Source of the DNA: an uncultured Desulfovibrio sp.
Lineage (GTDB): Bacteria > Desulfobacterota > Desulfovibrionia > Desulfovibrionales > Desulfovibrionaceae
Direction of reading: 5' to 3'
DNA length: 64,000 nucleotides
Assembly (NCBI GenBank): GCA_949291675.1
Contig: CASEWR010000131.1
Coordinates: 1 to 64,000 of the forward strand
The notes below the pieces were generated by a model that did not search any database, had not been told where the DNA came from, and saw nothing but the letters and a program-made list of their open reading frames with translations. How positions within the stretch are numbered: the first letter of the stretch is position 1; the number at the start of each line of letters is the position of its first letter. Below, one piece after another: positions 8,600-17,370 of this stretch. Position numbers and translations under genes: made by a program.

Positions 8600-9490
8600 T
8601 TAGATGACCTTGTTGAGCGTGTACTCGATAATGCCTTCAGCGCCGGCTTCCTTCAGTCTGGGAATGAGGTCACGCACAATGTCGGTGCGCACCACGGTTT
8701 CCACAGAAAGCCAGGTGCCGTTCTGCAGGGGAGACACAGTGGGGGAGTTCAGGGCAGGCAGCATGGCCTCCACGCTGGCAAGGTTCTCTTTCGCCACGTT
8801 CATCTTGATGGCAACCAGACTCTCGGCACGCAGGGCTCCTTCGAGCAGAAGCTGCAGCTGCTCAATCTTGCGGCGCTTGACCGGGTCTTCCCAGGCCTTC
8901 TTGTTGGCCACCAGCACGGGGTTGGAGCACATGACCTCGTCAATGATGCGCAGGCCGTGGGCACGGATGGTGGTGCCGGTCTCGGTCACTTCCACTATGC
9001 CGTCAGCAAGGCCTTCCACGACCTTGGCTTCGGTTGCACCCCAGGAATAGAAGATGTTCACATCCACGCCCTTTTCCGTGAAGTAGCGCTCGGTGAGGTG
9101 CTGCACTTCTGTGGCAATGCGCTTGCCAGCCAGGTCAGCGGCAGACTGATAGGGGCTGTCGCCGGCAACAGCCAGCACCCAGCGGCTCTGACGCAGGGAG
9201 TTCTTGGAGTAGACAAGGTCACAGACCTGCACGACCTCTTCCTCAAGCTCCATTTCTCTGAGCCAGTCGCGGGCGGAGATACCGGCATCCAGGATGCCAG
9301 CTGCCACATACCCGCCGATTTCCTGCACACGGCACAGGCTGAGCACCATCTCGCTGTCATTGACTTCAGGGAAGTAGTTGCGCTCGTGCTTGTAGATCTT
9401 CCAGCCTGCGCGGGCGAAAAGATCTTCTGTGGCTCCTTCCAGGGAGCCCTTGGGCACGCCGAACTTGAGAATGGGATTTTTCTTGCTCAT
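8600..9490 (-). CDS. hisG: ATP phosphoribosyltransferase, long form
   Basis: First step of histidine synthesis: ATP plus PRPP gives phosphoribosyl-ATP. The 296 residues correspond to the long HisG, with a periplasmic-binding-protein-like catalytic part and a C-terminal regulatory ACT-like domain (about residues 225-296, AMLPALNSPTVSPL ... VRDLIPRLKEAGAEGIIEY), so no separate HisZ is needed. The N-terminus (PILKFGVPKGSLEGATEDLFARAG) and the loop EVTETGTTIRAHGLRI (the PRPP-binding site) are clear. hisI precedes it by 47 bp on the same strand, so the two form an operon. The other his genes are elsewhere. Confidence 0.96.
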   Translation of the reverse strand: MSKKNPILKFGVPKGSLEGATEDLFARAGWKIYKHERNYFPEVNDSEMVLSLCRVQEIGGYVAAGILDAGISARDWLREMELEEEVVQVCDLVYSKNSLRQSRWVLAVAGDSPYQSAADLAGKRIATEVQHLTERYFTEKGVDVNIFYSWGATEAKVVEGLADGIVEVTETGTTIRAHGLRIIDEVMCSNPVLVANKKAWEDPVKRRKIEQLQLLLEGALRAESLVAIKMNVAKENLASVEAMLPALNSPTVSPLQNGTWLSVETVVRTDIVRDLIPRLKEAGAEGIIEYTLNKVI

Positions 9491-9537
9491 ATTTCCCCCG
9501 AAAATGAACGTAGTATGAACCTGGTATGAACGTAGCG

Positions 9538-9918
9538 CTACTTGTAGACTTTTTCCGGATCAAAGACCTGCTCGGAACAGATGCTCTCGCCTGTTTCGTC
9601 CCACTTGCGGTAGAAACAGGAGCGTCTGCCTGTATGGCAGGCTGCGCCGCCAATCTGGGTGACTGAGAGGAGAATGGTGTCCTGATCGCAGTCAATGCGG
9701 ATGGAATGCACCTTCTGCACATTGCCGCTGCTTTCTCCCTTATGCCAGAGCTTCTGGCGCGATCTGCTCCAGTAATGAGCTTCGCCAGTCTCCACAGTCT
9801 TCTGCCAGGCAGTTTCGTTCATATACGCCAGCATGAGCACTTCGCCGTCTTCGGCGTCCTGCACAATGGCCGGAACAAGACCCTTGGAAAAATCGGGAAC
9901 AAAGCTGGGTTGCTGCAT
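9538..9918 (-). CDS. hisI: Phosphoribosyl-AMP cyclohydrolase
   Basis: Third step of histidine synthesis: it opens the adenine ring of phosphoribosyl-AMP. The 126 residues make a stand-alone cyclohydrolase with no HisE domain. Seen motifs: [27 protein letters not shown], the metal-binding DCDQD and [11 protein letters not shown]. The start at 9918 follows GAGGAGG at good spacing; the longer upstream frame is not coding. It is first in the hisI-hisG pair. Confidence 0.96.
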   Translation of the reverse strand: MQQPSFVPDFSKGLVPAIVQDAEDGEVLMLAYMNETAWQKTVETGEAHYWSRSRQKLWHKGESSGNVQKVHSIRIDCDQDTILLSVTQIGGAACHTGRRSCFYRKWDETGESICSEQVFDPEKVYK

Positions 9919-9991
9919 GAAGTCCTCCTCAAATAGTGCATGCTGCTGCATGGCCGTACAGCCCTCTGACGAGTCTGGTTGCCCGTCATAA

Positions 9992-10018
9992 CCTGACACG
10001 TGACAGTTCAGTGTCAGG
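9992..10018. promoter_or_regulatory. Perfect 8-bp inverted repeat upstream of hisI
   Basis: CCTGACAC and GTGTCAGG are separated by 11 bases, about 75-100 bp upstream of the hisI start. It could be an operator or an RNA hairpin. Confidence 0.4.
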
Positions 10019-10132
10019 GGCCTGGCGGCGGAAGGAAAACTAAACTCAAATCCGGCCAGTGGCAAGAAGCATTCCTGTGACAAACGTTACAGTCTGAGTA
10101 TGGTTTCTGACGCCCGAAGAAGAGAGAGGGAG

Positions 10133-11479
10133 CTACAGGCAGGGCACCATGTAGAAGGGGAGATAGGTGATACCGCCATCTTCCCGATACTCTTTTCCAT
10201 GAACAACATATGCCGTTCCAAGGCGCTTCGGAAACCTGGCAATCATCTTTTTCAGGGAGGAGAGGGTGTAGTTTTTGCCTGACTTCACCTCTATGGGAGA
10301 GATAGCATGCTTCCCATCTCTTGTTCTGGCAGGGATGAGAAAATCAATTTCCATGCGTTGCGCAGCATCTTCACGAGAGGAACGGGAGTAGAAGAACAAT
10401 TTGTGCCCTGCAGCGACAAGCATCTGTGCGACGATGTTCTCGACCAGCATTCCCTTGTTGATGGTAAGATCATGAAAAAGCAGCTGAGGATGCAATCCTT
10501 CTTCCATAATAGTTTTTTCTTCAAAGGTGTGACTGAGCAACAGTCCGGTATCTGCCATGTAACACTTGAGAGTCAGAAAATCACTCTTCAGTTTGAGCCC
10601 TATATCAGGTTCTGTACTGTTGAAACACAAGTTAGCCACCATGGCATCTTCAAGCCATAAGAGAGCTTCTTCATAGTCTCTGAAACGAGCCTCTTTCTTC
10701 AGGGAGGCAAGTCGAAACTTTTTTTCGTGCCGCGAAAGCTGTCCCGGGATACTTTCAAAGATACCGCTCACCTTGCTTTCATACCCTCTGGCAAACTTGG
10801 CAATGTCCTGTCGGTACAGCTCCAGAATGCCGCGCTTGATTGTATCGACCTGAAGGAAATCCCTCTCTTGCACAAAAGCATCCACAGCCTGAGGCATGCC
10901 GCCTACAATCATGTACTGACGAAACAATTCCATAGCCTTCCGATGCAACAGCGAATGCAGGGGCATATGGGTTTCATACGAGGCGCGTATCTGTGGCATG
11001 AGCATATCACTGTCCATGGCCCAGAGAAATTCCTCAAAGTCCATGGGATACATCTTCAGGTGTTGTTCCTCAGAGGGGATGAGGATATCCTGGACATTTC
11101 TTTTAATCGACATCAGGGAACCGGTTTCCAGATAGTCAAAACGTCCGTCTTCCACCAGGTACTTGAGAGCAGCCCGGGCTTTTGGAAAAAGCTGAACTTC
11201 GTCAAAGATGATGAGAGATTCCCTTTTGAAAAGCTGTACGTTGTAGTATGTCGAGAGAAACGAGAAGAATGTATCGAGATCATGCAGCGTGTTCTCGAAA
11301 AGTTCCCTGATTTCACGTGGGGCAAGACCAAAATCAATGAAGATATGGGAGCGGTACTCCCTGGCAAATTCCCTTGCTAAATAGCTCTTGCCCACGCGCC
11401 TCGCACCATCAATGAGAAGCGCCGTTCTCCCGCCTTCGCTCTTCCATTTCCGCAGCTGTTCCAGTAGAGCACGCCTCAC
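10133..11479 (-). CDS. AAA ATPase with DUF4143 (AAA_14 family)
   Basis: A protein of 448 residues. An N-terminal AAA+ module has Walker A DGARRVGKS (near residue 25) and Walker B SLIIFDEVQ (near 95), with the sensor-like YLETGSL. The middle includes EEFLWAMDSD. A C-terminal DUF4143 nuclease-like part (near 310-420) has MLVENIVAQ, LFFYSRSS, EIDFLIPA and PIEVKSGKN, the E-D-ExK pattern of PD-(D/E)XK folds. The family is widespread and patchy, and its function is unknown; links to defence or toxin-antitoxin roles are only suggested. GTG start at 11479 with AGGAGG upstream. The gene is clearly more AT-rich than its neighbours, with more AAA/GAA codons, suggesting transfer. Confidence 0.85.
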   Translation of the reverse strand: MRRALLEQLRKWKSEGGRTALLIDGARRVGKSYLAREFAREYRSHIFIDFGLAPREIRELFENTLHDLDTFFSFLSTYYNVQLFKRESLIIFDEVQLFPKARAALKYLVEDGRFDYLETGSLMSIKRNVQDILIPSEEQHLKMYPMDFEEFLWAMDSDMLMPQIRASYETHMPLHSLLHRKAMELFRQYMIVGGMPQAVDAFVQERDFLQVDTIKRGILELYRQDIAKFARGYESKVSGIFESIPGQLSRHEKKFRLASLKKEARFRDYEEALLWLEDAMVANLCFNSTEPDIGLKLKSDFLTLKCYMADTGLLLSHTFEEKTIMEEGLHPQLLFHDLTINKGMLVENIVAQMLVAAGHKLFFYSRSSREDAAQRMEIDFLIPARTRDGKHAISPIEVKSGKNYTLSSLKKMIARFPKRLGTAYVVHGKEYREDGGITYLPFYMVPCL

Positions 11480-11529
11480 TTCAACCTCCTGAAATCTGTT
11501 TCCTTTTACTTTTCACATCCTCAAATTAT

Positions 11530-11581
11530 CACGTTTTCAAGATTTTTATAAGCAATAATTTACACGATTTCAAGATTTTTC
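11530..11581. repeat. Direct repeat pair, copies 1 and 2 of a 19-bp element
   Basis: CACGTTTTCAAGATTTTTA at 11530-11548 and CACGATTTCAAGATTTTTC at 11563-11581, start to start 33 bp. They lie 51 bp upstream of the ATPase start. Confidence 0.85.
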
Positions 11582-11787
11582 AAAGAACACTGCGGCCCCA
11601 CAGAATGACGATCCTGCTCCTGACAGCACGCTGAGCAGAGGAAAAACCAAAAAATTCAAAAAGATACGCCCGCTTTTCCTGCCACTGAGACTCCGATACC
11701 TGCCCTCTGCGCCGAGCACTTGAGGAGGGGCTTCCTGCGCAATCTTCGTTTTTTGGACAGAATTTTGTGCAATGATTACAGCAAGTT

Positions 11788-11839
11788 CACGATTTCAAGA
11801 TTTTTCAGTGTGCAAATTCCCACGTTTTCAAGATTTTTA
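11788..11839. repeat. Direct repeat pair, copies 3 and 4 of the 19-bp element
   Basis: CACGATTTCAAGATTTTTC at 11788-11806 and CACGTTTTCAAGATTTTTA at 11821-11839, again 33 bp apart. The variant order is reversed relative to the first pair. Confidence 0.85.
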
Positions 11840-12221
11840 CCGGGATCCGGCCAAAGCACTCCGGATCAAGGCAAGCCATGCCCGCAGCGCATGGCCAAGA
11901 CGCCTTCACCCAAGCCATGGTCAGCCAGGATGCCGGGGCCTCTGCGAAGGTCCGGGCAAAGGCCTTGCATGAAGGTACTTGCATGAAGGCTCTTGCAGAG
12001 AGCACCTGGTACAGATGCGTCTGCAGGCTGCAGGGCCTGTACAGACGCCCGGCCAGGCCCGTTGCCGCATTTTTGCAGGCTCTTGCCAGCATGGCGGGTT
12101 TATGGCAGAGTCAAACCTTATGTTTTTTCCTGCTTTCAAATGGTTCCGGGAAGAGGCAGCACAGCAGGACTGCTGCAGGCGGTGACTTCCGCCCTCTCCT
12201 CGACAAGCGGATTTTTCCATT

Positions 12222-14120
12222 ATGCCTGAAACAAGCGACAAAGCTCAGACACATCAAGACACAGACAGTATGCAGGAGACCCTCGCCGCTGACACAGCAG
12301 CAGAACAGAGCCCGGAAAACGGTCTGAAACCCAGCCCTGAACAGACTTCTGAACAGCGCGCAGACCAGAGCGCAGACAATGGCGACGGCAGTCTCGAAAT
12401 AACACACCCGGACAATGCCCTGGAGGCAGTAGTTCTGGATGATTTGCCGCCCGGCATGCAGGAAGCCTGCGCCAGGGCCGGCTGGACCAGCCTCATGCCC
12501 GTGCAGAGCCTGGCCCTGCCCTATCTCATGGACGGGCGCGACATCATGATTCAGTCGCGCACAGGCTCAGGCAAGACAGGCTGCTATCTCCTGCCCCTGG
12601 TTCCGGCCCTGAAAGCCTCCAATCCCGCCACCCAGGCTCTGGTGCTCGTGCCCACCCGCGAGCTTGCCCTGCAGGTGGCCAAGCAGGCTGAGACATTGTT
12701 TGAGGGCACAGGCATTGGCATTGCCGTGCTCTATGGCGGTGTGGGCTTCACAAAGCAGGTCGAGCAGCTGCGCAAGGGTGCCCAGCTGGTCATCGGCTGC
12801 CCCGGGCGCATTCTGGACCAGCTTTTGCGCGCCAATCTGAGTCTGGACGGCCTGCGCGCTCTGGTCTTTGACGAAGCCGACCGCATGCTCTCCATCGGCT
12901 TCTACCCGGACATGAAGCAGCTGCAGCGCTATCTGCCCAAGCGCCGCATCTACACAAGTCTCTTTTCCGCCACCTATCCCACCCATGTGCTCAACCTGGC
13001 CGGCGAGTTCATGCGTGACCCCTGCATGCTCTCCCTCTCGCAAAAGCAGGTCTACGTGGCTGAAGTGCAGCATGCCTTCTGCGAAGTGGGCCGCATGGAC
13101 AAGGACAGGGCCCTTATTCGTCTCATTGAGATGGAAAACCCTGCCTCGGCCATCATCTTCTGCAATACCAAGGCCAATGTGCACTATGTCTCGGGCGTGC
13201 TGCAGGGCTTTGGCTACAACGCAGACGAGATCAGCGCAGATTCAAGCCAGGCAGAGCGTGAGGACGTCATGCGCAGGGTGCGCGAAGGCAGGGTGCGCTT
13301 CCTGGTGGCTACGGACGTGGCAGCCAGGGGCATAGACATCCCTGACCTCTCGCACGTCTTCCTCTATGAGCCGCCCACAGACCACGAGACCTATATCCAC
13401 AGGGCAGGCAGAACAGGCCGGGCCAATGCCGCAGGCACAGTCATCTCCCTGGTGGATATCATGGAGCGCCTGGAGCTCGACCGCATTGCCCGCCACTACA
13501 GCCTGCATCTGCATGAGCTTCCCAATCCCACGGACGAAGAGGTGGCCAAAGTGGTCTCAAGCCGCCTGCTTGCCCAGCTTGAGACCCGCTTCCGCAGCCT
13601 GACCTCCCTGCAGAAGGTGCGCACCAGGCGCTATCTGGACTTTGCCCGCGAGCTTGCCACCATGGCAGAGGACGAGGAGAGCGAGGGCACAGGTGCAAGC
13701 CTTCTGGCCATGCTGCTTGACGCCTTTCATCACAACAGCCTCAACGAGCTCGCCCTGCCAAAGGCTCCCCGCCCTGCCCCCGGACACAGGGATGCTGGCC
13801 AGGAAGAGAAGAAGCACGGCAAAAAACGCAGGAGCAGGCACAAGTCCGGCCGCGACAGGGAGACGCCCCCTGAAGGCGCAGCAGGCGCAGGTCCTGAGCA
13901 CGCATCTGCCATGCCTGAAGGCAGCCACGAGGCTGCAGGCCAGGCAGAAGGCCAGAGCCAGCCTGAAGGGCGTTCTGACAGCCGCGCTGAGGGCAAATCA
14001 GAGGGCCGCAAACGCCGTCGTCCCAGACGCAGAAAGGGCGGCAAGGCTGCTGCCGGCACTGCCAGTGCAGCAGGGGCTGCAGACGCTGCCCCTGCCCCGC
14101 AGGAAGGCAGCGGGGACTAG
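12222..14120 (+). CDS. DEAD-box ATP-dependent RNA helicase
   Basis: A protein of 632 residues. After an acidic N-terminal extension of about 75 residues, the motifs come in order: the Q-motif glutamine in MPVQSLALP, motif I SRTGSGKT, Ia PTRELALQ, GG, motif II (VFDEADRM), motif III SAT, motif IV (IIFCNT), motif V ATDVAARGID and motif VI HRAGRTGRA. The C-terminus (from about 510) is a long, disordered, Lys/Arg/Glu/Gly-rich tail ending in a basic RRPRRRKGGKAAAG, as in RhlE/DeaD-like helicases that bind structured RNA. A canonical DbpA-type RNA-binding domain is not evident. It probably helps ribosome assembly or mRNA turnover. No clear ribosome-binding site precedes the ATG. Confidence 0.93.
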   Translation: MPETSDKAQTHQDTDSMQETLAADTAAEQSPENGLKPSPEQTSEQRADQSADNGDGSLEITHPDNALEAVVLDDLPPGMQEACARAGWTSLMPVQSLALPYLMDGRDIMIQSRTGSGKTGCYLLPLVPALKASNPATQALVLVPTRELALQVAKQAETLFEGTGIGIAVLYGGVGFTKQVEQLRKGAQLVIGCPGRILDQLLRANLSLDGLRALVFDEADRMLSIGFYPDMKQLQRYLPKRRIYTSLFSATYPTHVLNLAGEFMRDPCMLSLSQKQVYVAEVQHAFCEVGRMDKDRALIRLIEMENPASAIIFCNTKANVHYVSGVLQGFGYNADEISADSSQAEREDVMRRVREGRVRFLVATDVAARGIDIPDLSHVFLYEPPTDHETYIHRAGRTGRANAAGTVISLVDIMERLELDRIARHYSLHLHELPNPTDEEVAKVVSSRLLAQLETRFRSLTSLQKVRTRRYLDFARELATMAEDEESEGTGASLLAMLLDAFHHNSLNELALPKAPRPAPGHRDAGQEEKKHGKKRRSRHKSGRDRETPPEGAAGAGPEHASAMPEGSHEAAGQAEGQSQPEGRSDSRAEGKSEGRKRRRPRRRKGGKAAAGTASAAGAADAAPAPQEGSGD

Positions 14121-14138
14121 ACCCTGCTCCCAGTGTTG

Positions 14139-14173
14139 CAAGACAGGCTCATTGTTTCTCTGAGCCTGTCTTG
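14139..14173 (+). terminator. Perfect 13-bp hairpin after the helicase gene
   Basis: CAAGACAGGCTCA pairs with TGAGCCTGTCTTG around a nine-base loop, 18 bases after the stop. There is no U-run, so it may be a terminator or a 3'-end stabiliser. Confidence 0.6.
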
Positions 14174-14367
14174 TGCTGCATCTGCCGTTCTGGTACTGCC
14201 GCACTGTCTCTGACATGCTGCCCTGCCTGCTCTCAGGCCCTCTGGCAGGCTTTCCCCTGCAGCTGCTCTGCAGGCCTGCCTCAGCAGACTTTGCTCAGCG
14301 GGCTTTGCTCAGCAGGCTTTCCTCATCTTTTCCTCAGCGCACATTCCTCAGCATCTTTACTGATGCC

Positions 14368-14409
14368 AGAGTACCTGCCACCAGAGTAACTGCCACCAGA
14401 GTAACTGAC
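14368..14409. repeat. 15-bp tandem repeat, nearly 3 copies
   Basis: AGAGTAACTGCCACC-type units at 14368-14382, 14383-14397 and 14398-14409 (partial), upstream of ribF. Confidence 0.8.
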
Positions 14410-14473
14410 AATTGACTGACACCAGATCCTGTCCGGAGACATGCGACAGGAACTCTGCCAGGAAGTACAACGT

Positions 14474-15439
14474 ATGCACACCATTCCCGTCCGCCCTGCC
14501 AACTGCAAGAACTGTGCTGTCACCATTGGCAACTTTGACGGCGTACACCGCGGACATCAGCTCCTTGTGAGCACCACCCTGGACTTTTGTACCAGATACA
14601 GCCTTGACAGCGTTGCCGTCACCTTCACTCCGCACCCGCGCGCCTTCTTTTCCGGCAAACACATGTCGCCCCTGGCAAATCCGCAGACCAGACGCAGACT
14701 GCTCGGCGCCCTGGGTGTGGAATACCTTATGGAGCTCGGCTTTACCCGCGACATTGCAGCCTTGAGCCCTGAGGAGTTCTACCTGTCCTACCTGGCTCCC
14801 CTGAAGATGGAGATCCTTGTGGTAGGCTACGACTTCTGCCTGGGCAGGGGCCGCAGCGGTGACTTTGCCTCCCTGCGCGAACTGGGGACCAGATACGGCT
14901 TTGCCGTGCATCAGGTGCCACCCCTGCTCTATGCTGGCGCCCCCATCAGCTCCACCCGCATCCGCAAGGCCATTGAGGACGGAGACCTTGTACTGGCCAG
15001 ACAGATGCTCGGCCGCCCCCACACCCTGCACGGCAAGGTTATTCACGGCGAGGGCAGGGGCACCGGCCTTGGCTTTCCCACTGCCAACCTCGAGCCTGCA
15101 GAAGAACTCCTGCCCCCGGACGGCGTCTATGCCACCAGGGTTGTGCACAAGGGTCAGGTCTATGCAGCTGTTACCAACATAGGCTTCAAGCCCACCTTTG
15201 ACGGTACAGCCAGGACCATCGAGAGCTTCCTCCTGGACTGCGACATCAATCTCTATCACGAGCCGGTCAGAGTGCAGTTCCTGCAGCGCCTGCGCGGGGA
15301 AAAGCGCTTTGCCTCTCCGGCAGAGCTTGTTGCCCAAATTGAGCTCGACGTCTCTGAAGGCAGACGCATCAATCAGGAATTCGCCAGCGAATTTGCCAGC
15401 GAATCTGGCAGCGAGTCTGGCAGCAGTCTGCCAGTCTAG
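14474..15439 (+). CDS. ribF: Bifunctional riboflavin kinase/FAD synthetase
   Basis: It converts riboflavin to FMN and then FAD. The 321 residues hold the FAD synthetase domain first (TIGNFDGVHRGHQ near residue 18, FTPHPRAFF, PISSTRIRKAI near 155) and then the riboflavin kinase domain (GRGTGLGFPTANL and YAAVTNIGFKPTF). The start at 14474 puts the first motif where the family has it and has GGAA nine bases upstream; an ATG at 14441 is possible. The last 20 residues (FASEFASESGSESGS) come from a repeat in the DNA and are not part of the fold. Confidence 0.95.
   Translation: MHTIPVRPANCKNCAVTIGNFDGVHRGHQLLVSTTLDFCTRYSLDSVAVTFTPHPRAFFSGKHMSPLANPQTRRRLLGALGVEYLMELGFTRDIAALSPEEFYLSYLAPLKMEILVVGYDFCLGRGRSGDFASLRELGTRYGFAVHQVPPLLYAGAPISSTRIRKAIEDGDLVLARQMLGRPHTLHGKVIHGEGRGTGLGFPTANLEPAEELLPPDGVYATRVVHKGQVYAAVTNIGFKPTFDGTARTIESFLLDCDINLYHEPVRVQFLQRLRGEKRFASPAELVAQIELDVSEGRRINQEFASEFASESGSESGSSLPV
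15381..15436 (+). repeat. 12-bp iterated sequence at the ribF 3' end
   Basis: Units like TTTGCCAGCGAA and TCTGGCAGCGAG repeat four to five times and encode the Ser/Glu/Ala tail of RibF up to the stop codon. Confidence 0.75.
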
Positions 15440-15520
15440 CCGCTGAACAGCAGCAGGCTTCCCCTTCTTCCGCACTTTTCCGGCGCATGCCCCGTGCGCC
15501 GTTCATCACCGCGCCACGAG

Positions 15521-15580
15521 GACGTCATTCTGACGCCATTCTGACGTCATTCAGCGTATTCTGACTTCATTCTGATTTTT
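15521..15580. repeat. 11-bp tandem repeat, about 5 copies, upstream of terC
   Basis: GACGTCATTCT-like units (GACGCCATTCT, GACGTCATTC, AGCGTATTCT, GACTTCATTCT) run for 55 bp and end 26 bp before the next start codon. The period is close to one DNA helical turn. Confidence 0.8.
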
Positions 15581-15605
15581 GCGGCCTGTGCCGCAAGGAC
15601 CGTAT

Positions 15606-17171
15606 ATGCCTGTCCTGGACTTTGCCTGGATTGCGGACCCCTCCGCCTGGGCCGGCCTTGGAACGCTCATTCTCATCGAAATCGTTCTGGGCATTGACAA
15701 TATCGTCTTCATCTCCATTCTTTCCACCACCCTGCCCCCTTCGCAGCGCAGACATGCCTTTCTCATAGGCCTTGGTCTTGCCCTGCTCACCCGTCTGGGC
15801 CTGCTTGCCGCAGTAGCCTGGGTTGTCACCCTTACAGAACCACTCTTCCTCTTCCTGGGGCATAACTTCTCCTGGCGTGACATCATCCTCATCGTTGGCG
15901 GCATCTTCCTGCTCCTCAAGGGCACCATGGAAATGCACGAGCGCCTGGAGGGCCAGATTCTCGACCCCTCCAAGCACGCAGGGCATCACGCGGCCTTCTG
16001 GCAGGTCATCACCCAGATTGTCATTCTGGACGCAATCTTCTCGCTGGACTCGGTCATCACCTCGGTCGGTATGGTGCAACATCTGAGCATCATGTACATT
16101 GCCGTCATTGCGGCAGTGGGCTTCATGCTCATGGCATCAGGCCCCCTGGTGAGCTTCATTGAGCGCCATCCCACAGTCATCATCCTCTGCCTCGGCTTCC
16201 TGCTCATGATTGGCCTGAGCCTCATCACCGAAGGCATTGGGCTGCATATTCCCAAGGGCTATCTCTACAGCGCCATTCTCTTCTCCCTGGCCATCGAGTT
16301 CTGCAACCAGTACGCGCTCAGAAACCGCCGCCGCAGGGTGAGCATGCGCGACATGCGCGAAGCCACAGCCAGGGTCATCCTGGGCCTGCTCGGCGGCAAG
16401 ACCAGCTCGGACTCTGCCTCCATGGACGCCATGGCCTTAGGCTCTGTCTCAGACGGCACTGCCTTTGCGCCTGAAGAGCGCGACATGGTGGGCCGCGTCA
16501 TCCGCCTCTCGGGCAGAACAGCCCGCTTCATCATGACGCCCACCCAGCGTGCTCCCTGGCTGGACGCTGATGCGGACTTTGCCACAGCCGAGCGCTTTGC
16601 GGCACGCACCAGCATGTCCTGGCTGCCTGTGCGCGATGCCGAGACTGACGATGTGCTCGGCGTGGTGCCGGTGGTGAAGCTCCTTGCTGCCGGTCAGAAC
16701 GAGAACTTCTCCCTGCGCAGTCTGGTGCAGCAGGCACCCACTGTGCTTGAGCACTCCTCCCTGGCAGATGTGCTGGCAGACTACCGCAGACAGCCTGTGC
16801 CCCTGCTCTTTGTGGTGGACGAGTCCGGCAGCGTGGTGGGCCAGCTTCTGCCCGCCAACCTGCTCTCCGTTCTGGCAGGCCAGATGGGCGACATGCCGGC
16901 CAACCCGGACTCCTGCCGCATGCCTGACGGCTCCTGGCGCCTGCCCGGCCGTCTGAGCGTGGACATGGCCACCTCCTGGCTTGGCATCAATCTGCCTGCA
17001 GAAAGCGAGTCCGCCACCCTGGCAGGCCTTGTGCTTGAGCAGCTGCAGCACATTCCCCAGACAGGGGAGAAGCTGCACATCCAGGGCTGGAATATGGAAA
17101 TCACCCGCATGGACGGCAGACGCATTGATGAAATCAGGGCAGTGAAAGCCCGTCCCCGCTCCCTGGTGTAG
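15606..17171 (+). CDS. TerC-family membrane protein with CBS and CorC/HlyC domains
   Basis: A protein of 521 residues of the YoaE/YegH type. The N-terminal half is a TerC membrane domain with about seven helices and the metal-pocket sequences [14 protein letters not shown] (near residue 27) and [14 protein letters not shown] (near 145). The cytoplasmic half has paired CBS modules (about 285-415, [17 protein letters not shown]...) and a C-terminal CorC_HlyC domain (about 430-515). The TerC family exports or senses Mn2+, and CBS modules usually bind adenosyl nucleotides. The start at 15606 has AAGGA upstream. It stands alone behind an 11-bp repeat array. Tellurite resistance should not be assumed from the family name. 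Confidence 0.88.
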   Translation: MPVLDFAWIADPSAWAGLGTLILIEIVLGIDNIVFISILSTTLPPSQRRHAFLIGLGLALLTRLGLLAAVAWVVTLTEPLFLFLGHNFSWRDIILIVGGIFLLLKGTMEMHERLEGQILDPSKHAGHHAAFWQVITQIVILDAIFSLDSVITSVGMVQHLSIMYIAVIAAVGFMLMASGPLVSFIERHPTVIILCLGFLLMIGLSLITEGIGLHIPKGYLYSAILFSLAIEFCNQYALRNRRRRVSMRDMREATARVILGLLGGKTSSDSASMDAMALGSVSDGTAFAPEERDMVGRVIRLSGRTARFIMTPTQRAPWLDADADFATAERFAARTSMSWLPVRDAETDDVLGVVPVVKLLAAGQNENFSLRSLVQQAPTVLEHSSLADVLADYRRQPVPLLFVVDESGSVVGQLLPANLLSVLAGQMGDMPANPDSCRMPDGSWRLPGRLSVDMATSWLGINLPAESESATLAGLVLEQLQHIPQTGEKLHIQGWNMEITRMDGRRIDEIRAVKARPRSLV

Positions 17172-17272
17172 GCTGGCAAGGGCCGGACAAGGTCCCCGCA
17201 GTCCGTCATTTCCGGCCCTGACTGTCCCTTTTGCGGCTCTTTCACAGGACCGGGCTTTCTGCTACATTGCCC

Positions 17273-17289
17273 GGTGACAAGTTGTCACC
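17273..17289. promoter_or_regulatory. Perfect 7-bp inverted repeat upstream of pyrH
   Basis: GGTGACA and TGTCACC are separated by AGT and followed by TGTTTTTC. It is either a small terminator before the pyrH operon or an operator. Confidence 0.45.
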
Positions 17290-17370
17290 TGTTTTTCACC
17301 TGTTCACTGTTCAACAAAGGCTGTCTGTGCCAGTCTTTAAACCATCTCGTACGAGTGCAGGAGGCCTGCT

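Larger units (their letters stand above)
11480..12221. other. 742-bp gene-free region with four direct repeats
   Basis: AT-rich and containing the four 19-bp repeats described separately; it becomes GC-rich after about 11840. I see no gene in it. The short open frames here have no ribosome-binding site or recognisable content. Confidence 0.6.
14121..14473. other. Gene-free region between the helicase gene and ribF
   Basis: It holds a perfect 13-bp hairpin just after the helicase gene, a CTCAGC-rich iterated tract (about 14275-14355) and a 15-bp tandem repeat (14368-14409). No gene is seen. Confidence 0.6.

Noticed and set aside
11530..11839. CRISPR array from the 19-bp direct repeats
   Set aside because: Only two pairs, 14-bp spacers, a 207-bp gap and no cas genes.
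11720..12327. Short open frames between the repeats and the helicase gene
   Set aside because: Overlapping frames on both strands, no ribosome-binding site, repetitive composition.
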